In this document: in pieces, positions 28,315-36,516 of the stretch
How positions within the stretch are numbered: position 1 is the first letter of the stretch
How the letters are laid out: every line of letters starts with the position of its first letter
Assembly (NCBI RefSeq): GCF_013372225.1
Contig: NZ_CP053832.1
Coordinates: 62,001-126,000, forward strand
Direction of reading: 5' to 3'
Source of the DNA: Campylobacter ureolyticus
GTDB taxonomy: Bacteria > Campylobacterota > Campylobacteria > Campylobacterales > Campylobacteraceae
Length of the DNA: 64,000 nt
Notes under the pieces: model-generated
The model's input: only the letters and a program-made list of their open reading frames with translations
The model's database searches: none
Told to the model about the DNA's origin: nothing
Made by a program: the position numbers and the translations under genes

Positions 28315-30162
28315 TTATTTGCTCAATGCCTTTTCAATGCTAAATGGCCATGCTTGATAACCCATTGCATTTGTCATAATGATTTCAATACTAGGCTCTT
28401 TTGCACCCCATTCAAATTCGTTAATATGTGGGCTTGGAAGACCTGTTGGATTTCCTGTTGCGATGTCAAACTGCATTCCAGCAACTGCTGAATAAACCAT
28501 AACTGAGTTTTTGTCAGCTTGATACTCTGTTAAGCTTGTAACTGAGCTATACCAATCAAATCCTCTATCTTTTCCGTATTCCCAAACTTGCTCAACTGTC
28601 TTTTTCTTTTGATCTATTTTATAAATTACTGAGCGTGAGTATTTCATAGTCGGAAGTGCAGGTTGCTCCATACCACGGCTATCGCCATTATCAAATGCAC
28701 TTACATAGATGATATCGCCTTTGCTTTTCTCATCAATTTTAAATGCAGTATGTTGTGTCCAAGTGTAGTCAAAGCCACCTTTATCGCTTTCATATCCAGG
28801 ACATTTTGCACCATCATCACCGCAAGAAATTTTATTACCCTTGCTGTCAACTGGAGTTAAAAGCTTATCTTTAAATTTATCTTTCCAGCCAACTGGGTTT
28901 CCTAAAATCCATTTAACTTGTTTGTCTCTACCTATTTTGATAATTGCATTTTGGTGACGTGATGAGATGATGATACTATCATCTTCGGCATCGTGATCAA
29001 CTGAGTTTACGTGTGCCCAGTTTCTTCCTGGTCCGCTTCCTACAATATCGCCAAATTTATCATTGTCATCAAGCTTTGCTAGCTCTTCATCACTTAGTGT
29101 ATGACCACCAGCTTTTGCATCGATATTTAGACAAACTGCACCTTGATCAAGCACTTTTAGGACATTGTCTCTATATGGATCAAGAATTTCATAAAGTTTC
29201 CAGTCATCAACAACTTGACCGTTTTGATCAACTTCAACTATAACATCTCTTACAGTTCGAACATTTTTGCCATCATTTCTTTTTAAGTTTGCATTAGCAA
29301 CTCTTAAGAAGTAGTGGCCATTTGGGCTATCATCCATTGAGTGTGAAAAATCAACATATCCAGCAGGAAGCTCTCTGTTAAATATCTCTCTTCCCATAAT
29401 GTCATATTTTGCATATCTTTGACCATAGCCCCAAGTTATATCGCCATCATCATTTTGCTTAAAGCCCATCATAACGCCAGCGTGGAATGCTGATTTTAGA
29501 TTATAAATTTTACTTGGCTCCATATACCATCTAATTTCACCTTTTGTATCAAGGATAAAAATTTGAGGAGTATAGTTCCACTCTAGTGCACCACCTGTTG
29601 GGTTATTCCATACAACTTTTGTGCCTTTCCCAGTCTTTGGTTGAAAGTTGTTCACAAAATAAAGTCTATCTTTGAATTTGTCAGTTGCAGGTTTTGTAAC
29701 TTTGATCTCATCAAAAAATACACCTTTTTGACCTCTCATACCGCTAACATCGCCAAAAACAGGAGCAGTATAAATTTTATAGTCCTCTTTTATCTTCTCA
29801 TCGGCACCTTTATATGTTCTTGTGTATTCAACTTCAACTGTATTTACATAATCAGGATAAAGTCCAAAAACAGGAATTCCACCATGAGTTTTAAGCTCGC
29901 CATCTGCTACTTTGTATTTGATCTCTTGGCCATCTTTTTTTGGCACGATTCTAACGGTTGCATCTTTTATTGTATATCCGCCATTTTTAATAACAGCTGT
30001 TAGTGGAGCTATATCGTAAGGATTTACAACTAACTCACCAATTTTTCCTTGAACTACATAATCAGTCTTGGCACCACTTGCTCCACCAATTGCAAATGAA
30101 GTTGTCACTCCAACTGAGACAAGCATACCAGCAACTAAAACCGAACTAAGAATTTTTTTCAT
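28315..30162 (-). CDS. Aryl-sulfate sulfotransferase, paralog 4 (first in transcription order)
   Basis: The product is 615 residues with a signal peptide (MKKILSSVLVAGMLVSVGVT, cleavage near residue 24). Catalytic residues are His274 (VDFSHS), His384 and Asn386, Arg402 and His471; a Cys pair lies at 447/454. It is the promoter-proximal copy: TTGACT-N17-TAGAAT lies just upstream, and its leader lacks the stem shared by the other three. The enzyme transfers sulfate between phenolic compounds in the periplasm; natural donors and acceptors are not known for any copy. Confidence 0.9.
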   Translation of the reverse strand: MKKILSSVLVAGMLVSVGVTTSFAIGGASGAKTDYVVQGKIGELVVNPYDIAPLTAVIKNGGYTIKDATVRIVPKKDGQEIKYKVADGELKTHGGIPVFGLYPDYVNTVEVEYTRTYKGADEKIKEDYKIYTAPVFGDVSGMRGQKGVFFDEIKVTKPATDKFKDRLYFVNNFQPKTGKGTKVVWNNPTGGALEWNYTPQIFILDTKGEIRWYMEPSKIYNLKSAFHAGVMMGFKQNDDGDITWGYGQRYAKYDIMGREIFNRELPAGYVDFSHSMDDSPNGHYFLRVANANLKRNDGKNVRTVRDVIVEVDQNGQVVDDWKLYEILDPYRDNVLKVLDQGAVCLNIDAKAGGHTLSDEELAKLDDNDKFGDIVGSGPGRNWAHVNSVDHDAEDDSIIISSRHQNAIIKIGRDKQVKWILGNPVGWKDKFKDKLLTPVDSKGNKISCGDDGAKCPGYESDKGGFDYTWTQHTAFKIDEKSKGDIIYVSAFDNGDSRGMEQPALPTMKYSRSVIYKIDQKKKTVEQVWEYGKDRGFDWYSSVTSLTEYQADKNSVMVYSAVAGMQFDIATGNPTGLPSPHINEFEWGAKEPSIEIIMTNAMGYQAWPFSIEKALSK

Positions 30163-30197
30163 ATCTTTAATCCTTTTAAAATGAAATATTCCTGATA

Positions 30198-30226
30198 ATT
30201 CTACAATAAAATTTTATAAAAGTCAA
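30198..30226 (-). promoter_or_regulatory. Promoter of the AssT array
   Basis: On the minus strand TTGACT (30226-30221) and TAGAAT (30203-30198) are separated by exactly 17 bases. The -10 ends 35 bases before the paralog 4 ATG. This is the only good -35/-10 pair seen upstream of any of the four genes. Confidence 0.7.
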
Positions 30227-30418
30227 ATTAAATTTACTTTTTATATTTACTTAAAATTAAAATTTATTATGATGTATAATTTATAGATAAGCCTAAAATT
30301 AGGTATTTTAATAGCTTATATTTTAATTTGATACTTTAAAATAAAATAAAATTTATAAATAGTAAATTATTTTTATCAAATTTAATTTACGATTTAATTT
30401 TAGAAATATAAATTTATA

Positions 30419-30427
30419 TGTTATAAT
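30419..30427 (+). promoter_or_regulatory. Extended -10 promoter for the FecR-OmpA-CHASE2 cassette
   Basis: TGTTATAAT is an extended -10 box 30 bases before the TTG start of the FecR-like gene. The remainder of the 295-base gap back to the AssT array is very AT-rich and shows nothing else recognisable, apart from another TATAAT at 30275-30280. Confidence 0.55.
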
Positions 30428-30457
30428 AATATTTAATTTTATAATAAAGGAGTTGTT

Positions 30458-30880
30458 TTGAAAAAAATATTTTTTACTTTCTTTATTTTTGCAAATTTTT
30501 TATTTGCTCAAGGCATTGCAATAGTTAAAATGGCGAAAGGTAATCCAATTGTTAAAAGAGATGATAGGACATTAAATTTAAAAGTTGGTGACGAATTGTT
30601 AAATAATGATATTTTAATAACAGATGCAAATTCAAAAGTAGGGGTTATCTTTGATGATGGAAGTAGCCTTACTTTAGGTGAATCTAGTTATTTAAATATT
30701 GAAGAGTTTAAATTTAAACCGATCGAAGAAATTTATAAATTTTCTTTAAAGCTTGATAAGGGAAAAGCTATGTTTGAATCAGGTAAAGTAAGTGAAATTT
30801 CACCTGAGAGTTTTGAGTTTAAAATTCCTGATGGAATTATCGGCATAAGAGGAACTAAATTTATAATAGAGCTAAAATAA
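30458..30880 (+). CDS. Secreted FecR-domain protein
   Basis: The product is 140 residues, starting with TTG at 30458 behind AAAGGAG. A signal peptide covers about 1-18. The FecR-type domain covers most of the rest: GNPIVKRDDRTLNLKVGDEL, VGVIFDDGSSLTLGESS and the end IGIRGTKFIIE. It is likely a periplasmic beta-rich sensory or carbohydrate-binding module, not the membrane anti-sigma factor, since no sigma gene is adjacent. It is first of three co-directional genes with OmpA-like and CHASE2-HD-GYP proteins. Confidence 0.8.
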   Translation: MKKIFFTFFIFANFLFAQGIAIVKMAKGNPIVKRDDRTLNLKVGDELLNNDILITDANSKVGVIFDDGSSLTLGESSYLNIEEFKFKPIEEIYKFSLKLDKGKAMFESGKVSEISPESFEFKIPDGIIGIRGTKFIIELK

Positions 30881-30889
30881 GGAAACAAA

Positions 30890-31468
30890 ATGGAAGTTTT
30901 CCTAGGAATGGTTGTAGTTATTTTTGGTCTTACCATAGGAGTTGAAAAAAGTGAGATTTTACTTTTAGATAGTGGTAAGCCATCAGCTATAATCATTCAA
31001 ACAAAAGATAAAAACACGACTTTGAATTCCACAAATTCGTATATGGAAATCTCAAACGTTAAAGCATTTGAAAGCAAGAAAAAAACCCTTAAAGAAGAGG
31101 AGGTAAAAAAAAGATACTATACTTTGCTAAAAGATGGTGTTATACCACCAAAGTCATATATTCTGTATTTTACAGATGGCTCAAATTTAACTGAAAGCTC
31201 AGCTAAAAAAATAAGCGAAATAAGACAAACTATTAAAGACAGAACACCTTGCAATGTTTCAATTATCGGACATGCAGATACTTATGGAAGTGATAAAATC
31301 AATGAAAAAGTATCGCTCGATAGAGCACAAAGTATTTCTAAAAATTTTAAAGATTTAAATATCTCAAAACTTGAAATAGTTTCTTTTGGAGAAAAAAATC
31401 TTTTAATAAAAACAAAAGATGGTGTTATTGAGCCAAAAAATAGAAGAGTGGAAATTCAGATACGATAA
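30890..31468 (+). CDS. OmpA-like peptidoglycan-binding protein
   Basis: The product is 192 residues. A hydrophobic N-terminal segment (about 1-20) is a membrane anchor or signal. A linker with charged residues (about 65-85) precedes a C-terminal OmpA-like domain (about 85-190), recognised by VSIIGHADTYGSDKIN, LSLDRAQSI-type spacing and the ending NRRVEIQIR. It likely binds peptidoglycan. It lies nine bases after the FecR-like gene, and the CHASE2 gene starts directly after its stop. Confidence 0.8.
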   Translation: MEVFLGMVVVIFGLTIGVEKSEILLLDSGKPSAIIIQTKDKNTTLNSTNSYMEISNVKAFESKKKTLKEEEVKKRYYTLLKDGVIPPKSYILYFTDGSNLTESSAKKISEIRQTIKDRTPCNVSIIGHADTYGSDKINEKVSLDRAQSISKNFKDLNISKLEIVSFGEKNLLIKTKDGVIEPKNRRVEIQIR

Positions 31469-33375
31469 ATGAAAAAAATTTTTATAATATTTATATTTTT
31501 TTCTATAATTTGCGGATTTTTCATAAGAAACAGTAGTTTTTTACCTTTGCTTGATTATCAAATTTATGATCTTATAAAGCCAAAGTTAAATTTAGACAGA
31601 TCAAACTCAGTTGTCGTTGTTGAGATTGATGAAAAAAGCTTAGAAATATTTGGTCAGTGGCCTTGGAGTAGAATTTTAGTTGCAAAACTTGTGCAAGAGA
31701 TACTACTTTCAAAACCTGCAGCTTTTGGAATGGATGTTATATTTTCAGAAAAAGATAGAACTTCCTTAGATGAAATTAAAAATTTTTATAAAGATTCACT
31801 AAATTTGGATTTAAATACAAGCAAAATTCCAGCTCCATTATTAGATAATGATAAATTTTAGCAACTTCTTTAGAGGCTGGAAACAGCGTTTTAGCCGTTT
31901 TTGCCTCAAATATACCAAGAAATAAAACTTGCAACAAACTAACTACGATAAAATCAAACCTTACCTTTGAAAATATAGATAAAATAGATGATTTAATTTG
32001 TAGTTATGAGTCCCTAAATGCTCTTGCTAAGGCAAATGGCTTTATAAATGCAAGAGCCTTTAGTGATGGAGTGTTGCGTTATACAAATCTATTTTTTTAT
32101 TATAAAAACAGTCTTGTTCCATCTTTTAGTGTTGCTATGCTTATGCAAGTTGATCCAAATTTAACTCTTTTAAAAGATGAGAAAAATAGGGGTTTAAAAG
32201 TTAAATTTTTAGAAAAAGAAGTTAAACTAAATGACAAAGCAAAGGCTTTAAACGAAATTTATCCAAAAAATAAATTTAAAACATTTTCGGCCTCTGATGT
32301 ACTTTTAGAGAGAGTTGATAAGAGTGAATTTAGTGGAAAATTTGTTCTATTTGGAGCCACTGCACTTGGCTTAAATGATCACTTTGTAAGTTCTGGAGGA
32401 AAGATAAGATCTGGTATTTTTTACCATGCATCTTTAATAGAAAATTTTCTAACCAACTCACTTGTTAGTCAGCCAAATTTTTATAAAGATTTAAATTTTT
32501 ATTTAAGCGTGTTAGTGTTAGTATTGCTTGCTTTTGTGATAGTTAGATATGGCTATTTGCCTTCTTTTTTTGTTTTTGTTCTACTAACTGTTATAGCTTT
32601 TGTTAGTGCAGAGATTAAGTTAAAAAGTGGGGTCTATATTTCGATTGGATATATTATAATTCCAGTTTTTATAATATTTTTATTTTTTACCTTATTAATG
32701 ACTTTTTATGGTTTTTGGGAAAAAAAGAACTTTTTAAAAGAGCTTGAAGAAGCACACAGTTCAGCAATAGATGGTATGATAACAGTTGTTGAAGGAAAGG
32801 ACAGAGAAACTGGTGGGCATATTTTAAGAACTAGAGAGTATGTTAGAGTTCTAGCGGAGTATTTAAGAAAAAAAGGAATTTATAATTTTAGTCCAACTTT
32901 TATAAAAGTTTTATGCCAAGCTGTTCCACTTCATGATATCGGAAAAGTTGCAATTCCTGATAATATTTTAAACAAAAATGGAAGCCTTGATGAAAAAGAG
33001 TGGGAGGTAATGAAAAAACATGTAATTTATGGAAAAGAGATAATTCAAAAGGCAAAAATGAGATCGAGTGGAAAAAATCTTTTTTTAAATGCTGCCACAA
33101 ATATAGCCTATACTCACCATGAAAAATGGGATGGAAGTGGCTATCCACAAGGCTTAAAAGGAGATGAAATACCAATTGAAGGACGCTTGATGGCAATAGC
33201 AGATGTGTATGATGCGCTAACTTCAAAAAGAGTCTATAAAGAAAAATTTAGCTATGAAAAAGCTGAAAATATGATAATAAGCGAAAGTGGGACACATTTT
33301 GATCCAACTTTAATAAAGGCTTTTATAGATTTAAAATCTGAGTTTAGAAAAATTGCTCAAAAATATGAAGACTAG
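31469..33375 (+). pseudogene. CHASE2-HD-GYP c-di-GMP phosphodiesterase, split by a frameshift
   Basis: The first frame (31469-31861) gives a membrane segment and the start of a CHASE2 domain (VVVVEIDEKSLEIFGQWPWSR), then stops at TAG 31859. The next frame is open from about 31855, continues the CHASE2 domain, then three membrane helices (about 32490-32720) and an HD-GYP domain with HDIGK, THHEKWDGSGYP and MAIADVYDALTSKR. Restoring one base in GATAAATTTTAGC would join them into about 635 residues. An internal start at 32071 could yield the part with HD-GYP alone. No canonical slippery site is present, so it is a mutation, phase-variable run or assembly error. Confidence 0.8.
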
Positions 33376-33440
33376 CGTTTGTTAAATATATTTCTAATTC
33401 CCACAAATTCTATATTTATGAAAATTAAATAGATAGAAAT

Positions 33441-34003
33441 TTAAAACCCAAATCTTTGTAGTAATTTACCAAAAGCACCTTTTAGACCACTTTTTTTAAT
33501 TTCATTATTTATAAAATCATCATAACTCATATTTTTTCTCTTAAAATTTTATTAAGCTCATCTTTGCTTGCTAAAATCCCATCTTCTTTTTCAGACTCTA
33601 AAAGTCTATTGTAAATTGGCTCAACTGTTTTTATAGTTTCATCTTTTGCCACTTTTCTAAAAGCCCTATATCCTATTGGCTCCATACTATCATCTTTTAA
33701 AATTTCAAAATCGGTTACAATCCAGTAGTATCTATCATCTTTTGCTTTTATTACAGCACACATATTTTTACCTGTTTGGATTTGATCCCACATAGTTTTA
33801 AAAATTATTCTTGGCATATCTGGGTGCCTTATAATGTTATGTGGGCTTTTTATAAGTTCTTTTTCTCGCTATAGCCTAATTTTTGAAAAATAAATATTTA
33901 CCGAAGTTATAATCCCTTTTAAATCAGTACTTGATATAAAATATTTTTCAGGGTCGAGTTCTATCTTTTTATTAATTGGAGTTGGTTTTTTTCTTTTTAA
34001 AAA
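33441..34003 (-). pseudogene. Decayed PAS-domain protein (CetB/Aer-like)
   Basis: The longest intact piece is 33527-33817 (96 residues from MPRIIFKTMWDQI). Reading upstream on the minus strand recovers PHNIIRHPD in frame, then EKELIKS. One frame change at the A run (33860-33864) reaches LGYSEK, and another near 33875-33879 reaches KKIELDPEKYFISSTDLKG and ITSVNIYFSK. Together these rebuild a PAS domain like those of energy-taxis sensors. No start codon is found upstream. A 29-codon open frame (33441-33530) overlaps the stop as ATGA and may be its displaced C-terminus. Bases 34004-34122 hold nothing recognisable. Confidence 0.75.
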
Positions 34004-34122
34004 TTAATGGAACTATAATATAAATTTGCTCAAATAAATTTTAAATAATAAATATCATTAATAAAAATTATGCAATAAAGATATTTTAACCACTGTTTAA
34101 AAATAAATTTTAAAAAATTAAA

Positions 34123-35118
34123 TTATTCCACAAATTTAATATAATCTTGATACCCTTTTTCCTCCATCTCTTTAAGCGGGATAAACTCCAAGGCAGCACC
34201 ATTTATACAATATCTCAGTCCACCCTTGCTTTTTGGTCCGTCATTAAAAACGTGTCCCAAGTGAGAGTTTGCAAATTTTGATCTTACTTCAGTTCTTATC
34301 ATGCCATGTGAAAAGTCTTTTTTTTCGTTAATTTTGCCAATTGGTTTTGAGAAGCTTGGCCACCCACATCCTGCATTAAATTTATCAGATGAGCTAAAAA
34401 GCGGCTCTTTGCTTACAATATCAACATAAATTCCCTTTTCATAAAAATCATCATATTTGCTTGAAAATGGCATTTCAGTGGCATTTTCTTGTGTTACTAG
34501 ATATGAAATTTCACTTAAATTTTTTCTTATTTCATCATCATTTGGTTTATTATAAATTCTTTCTAGTGGAGTTTTTGCTAAACTCAAATCAATATGACAA
34601 TATCCGTTTGGATTTTTCTCTAAATATTTTTGATGATAATTCTCAGCTAAAGTATAATTTCTAAGTGGTTCTACTTCAACAACAATTGGTTTTTCATAAA
34701 ATTTAGAAATTTCTTTTATAAATGAAATCGCTTCATTGCCACTTTCTACATCAACATAGTAAATTCCGCTTCTATACTGCGTGCCAACATCATTTCCTTG
34801 TTTGTTTAGTGAAGTTGGGTCGATAACTCTTATAAAATGTCTTAAAATTTCATTTAAACTAATTTTATTTTTATCATAAATTAGGTGAAGTGTCTCAGCA
34901 TGCATTGATTTGTGAAGTTCTTTATAGCTTGTGCTCGCACTTTTTCCATTTGCGTAACCAACATCAGTTTTTATAACTCCATTAATTTTGTCAAAATATC
35001 CTTGCATTCCCCAAAAGCACCCTCCAGCTAAATAAATTTCACTATTGTTAGTATTTTTATTCATATCTACGCTCCATAAAAAATTTATTAAAAAGATAAA
35101 GATTAAAATTTTTCTCAT
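34123..35118 (-). CDS. msrAB: Bifunctional peptide methionine sulfoxide reductase MsrA-MsrB
   Basis: The product is 331 residues with an N-terminal signal peptide (about 1-17). The MsrA domain begins with [11 protein letters not shown] (catalytic Cys); the MsrB domain (about 190-330) has [14 protein letters not shown] and the catalytic Cys in [11 protein letters not shown]. It repairs both S and R methionine sulfoxides, here probably in the periplasm. It is last in a minus-strand run beginning with alkaline phosphatase. Confidence 0.93.
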   Translation of the reverse strand: MRKILIFIFLINFLWSVDMNKNTNNSEIYLAGGCFWGMQGYFDKINGVIKTDVGYANGKSASTSYKELHKSMHAETLHLIYDKNKISLNEILRHFIRVIDPTSLNKQGNDVGTQYRSGIYYVDVESGNEAISFIKEISKFYEKPIVVEVEPLRNYTLAENYHQKYLEKNPNGYCHIDLSLAKTPLERIYNKPNDDEIRKNLSEISYLVTQENATEMPFSSKYDDFYEKGIYVDIVSKEPLFSSSDKFNAGCGWPSFSKPIGKINEKKDFSHGMIRTEVRSKFANSHLGHVFNDGPKSKGGLRYCINGAALEFIPLKEMEEKGYQDYIKFVE

Positions 35119-35159
35119 TTTCTACTTTCTGTTTTTTTTAAATAAAATAATATCAAATT

Positions 35160-36491
35160 TTAGTTATCTTTTAAGGAATTTGCGAGTGAAATTTTATAAA
35201 TTTTAATAACAGGTATAAAACAAAGCACAGCTGAAACTAAAAATATAAAAGCTAAAAATACAAAATCGCTACATTCAAATTTAGTTATCAAGCTAAATCC
35301 AAGCTTATCTCCAAGAATTGAAGATACTACTTTTGTTAGCAAAAATCCTAAAATAGTGCCAATTATTATGCCAGATAAGATTATGCTAATTAGTTGCGCC
35401 CATACATATGCCATTATTCTAAACACATTTGCACCAAAAACTCTAAGTTCAATTATCATAGCTCTTTTTTGATTTATAAATAAAAATGAAAGTCCAAAAA
35501 CAAGCATAAAGGCTAAAACTTGAAGTGAGGTTGAAATGGTTAAAAGCCAACTTTTTGTATCGCCTAAAAGTGAGTAAAGCCACGCTAAAATTTCACCTGG
35601 AAAAACAGCTATTGTATCATCTTTATTTTTATAATCTTGCCTTAGTTGATACGCTGCTATAAAACTAATAGGCTTTACAACAATTGCTGGAATTCCTAAC
35701 TTGTTAGCGTGCATTAGCTCGGTTTTATCGTGGTTATTGATATGTTTATTGTGAGTTTGTTTGTTAGTTTCGTTAGTATAGTTGATATCATCACTATCAA
35801 GGTTATTTACAATTGTGAGGTGATCATCGTGATGATTTTCGTGTAAATGCTCACTTTCGTGCTCATGAGAATGTCCGTGTGAATGTTCATGGTCTGCGTG
35901 TGCGTGCCAGACAGCTTCTATATTTACTAAAATTGATTTATCCCAAGCTGAGTTGTCTCTTTTTTTAATGCCAACAACTTCATAAACTATATTTTCGTGC
36001 AAATGAGCTCCAGCTTCTTTAAAATGTCCATGCATTGGACTAAAAGTATCTCCTATTTTAAGTCCAGTATCTATTCCAACAACGGCATCAAACATCGCAT
36101 TTAAATTTTTTCCACTTTTCATGTCTGCACTAATCATCTCTTTTGAGATGCCAATAACTGGAAAATCTTTATAAAAATCTCCAAAGCCAACTGGTGATGC
36201 CCATTTTACTCTTTGATCTTTTTTTAAATCATCTAAAATTTTTGAATCAATCAAATCAAGCGAGGCAGGTTTTAAAAAAACTGAACTTAAAACAAGTTGA
36301 ACCTCACTTCCTTTTGCGCCAATTACTAGGTCAAATTTATCAGCCGCGCTAGCTGAGCCAAGACGAAGTGATCTCTCGCTTAAAATACTTAATAAACTAA
36401 GACATAAGGTTACTGAGATTAAAAGTATCATTATGCTAATTAGCCAAAAATCTTTTTTAAAATCCGCTACAAAAAGCTTAAAAAAATTCAT
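35160..36491 (-). CDS. FtsX/MacB-type ABC permease with histidine-rich periplasmic loop
   Basis: The product is 443 residues. One N-terminal membrane helix (about 14-35), a large periplasmic domain (about 40-315) and three C-terminal helices (about 325-435) match the FtsX/MacB permease layout. Residues 196-224 form a run with about a dozen histidines among Glu/Asp/Ser, and a second His cluster is at 247-261. Such loops bind Zn, Ni or Cu in other proteins. The ATPase is encoded just upstream (25 bases). MacB-type systems move lipoproteins or small molecules from the periplasm side; substrate here unknown. Confidence 0.8.
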   Translation of the reverse strand: MNFFKLFVADFKKDFWLISIMILLISVTLCLSLLSILSERSLRLGSASAADKFDLVIGAKGSEVQLVLSSVFLKPASLDLIDSKILDDLKKDQRVKWASPVGFGDFYKDFPVIGISKEMISADMKSGKNLNAMFDAVVGIDTGLKIGDTFSPMHGHFKEAGAHLHENIVYEVVGIKKRDNSAWDKSILVNIEAVWHAHADHEHSHGHSHEHESEHLHENHHDDHLTIVNNLDSDDINYTNETNKQTHNKHINNHDKTELMHANKLGIPAIVVKPISFIAAYQLRQDYKNKDDTIAVFPGEILAWLYSLLGDTKSWLLTISTSLQVLAFMLVFGLSFLFINQKRAMIIELRVFGANVFRIMAYVWAQLISIILSGIIIGTILGFLLTKVVSSILGDKLGFSLITKFECSDFVFLAFIFLVSAVLCFIPVIKIYKISLANSLKDN

Positions 36492-36516
36492 TTTATTCCT
36501 TAGTTTTGAACTGCGT

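Noticed and set aside
28249-30003. Long plus-strand open frames opposite the AssT genes
   Set aside because: They lack ribosome sites and follow the codon structure of the strongly conserved AssT frames; they are shadows.
22449-30162. AssT array as a collapsed or duplicated assembly error
   Set aside because: The four copies differ throughout their mature regions and in their spacers, so they are real separate genes.
30163-30457. Hidden small gene in the gap between the AssT array and the FecR-like gene
   Set aside because: Only short AT-rich frames without ribosome sites; the gap is explained by two divergent promoters.
31849-31864. Programmed -1 ribosomal frameshift in the CHASE2-HD-GYP gene
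   Set aside because: The zero-frame codons AAA TTT TAG do not form an X-XXY-YYZ slippery site and no downstream stem was seen; a mutation or sequence error is simpler.
35709-35906. His-rich segment as a simple DNA repeat
   Set aside because: Codons vary (CAT/CAC mixed with GAA, GAT, AGT) with no exact repeat unit, so it is a protein-level feature.
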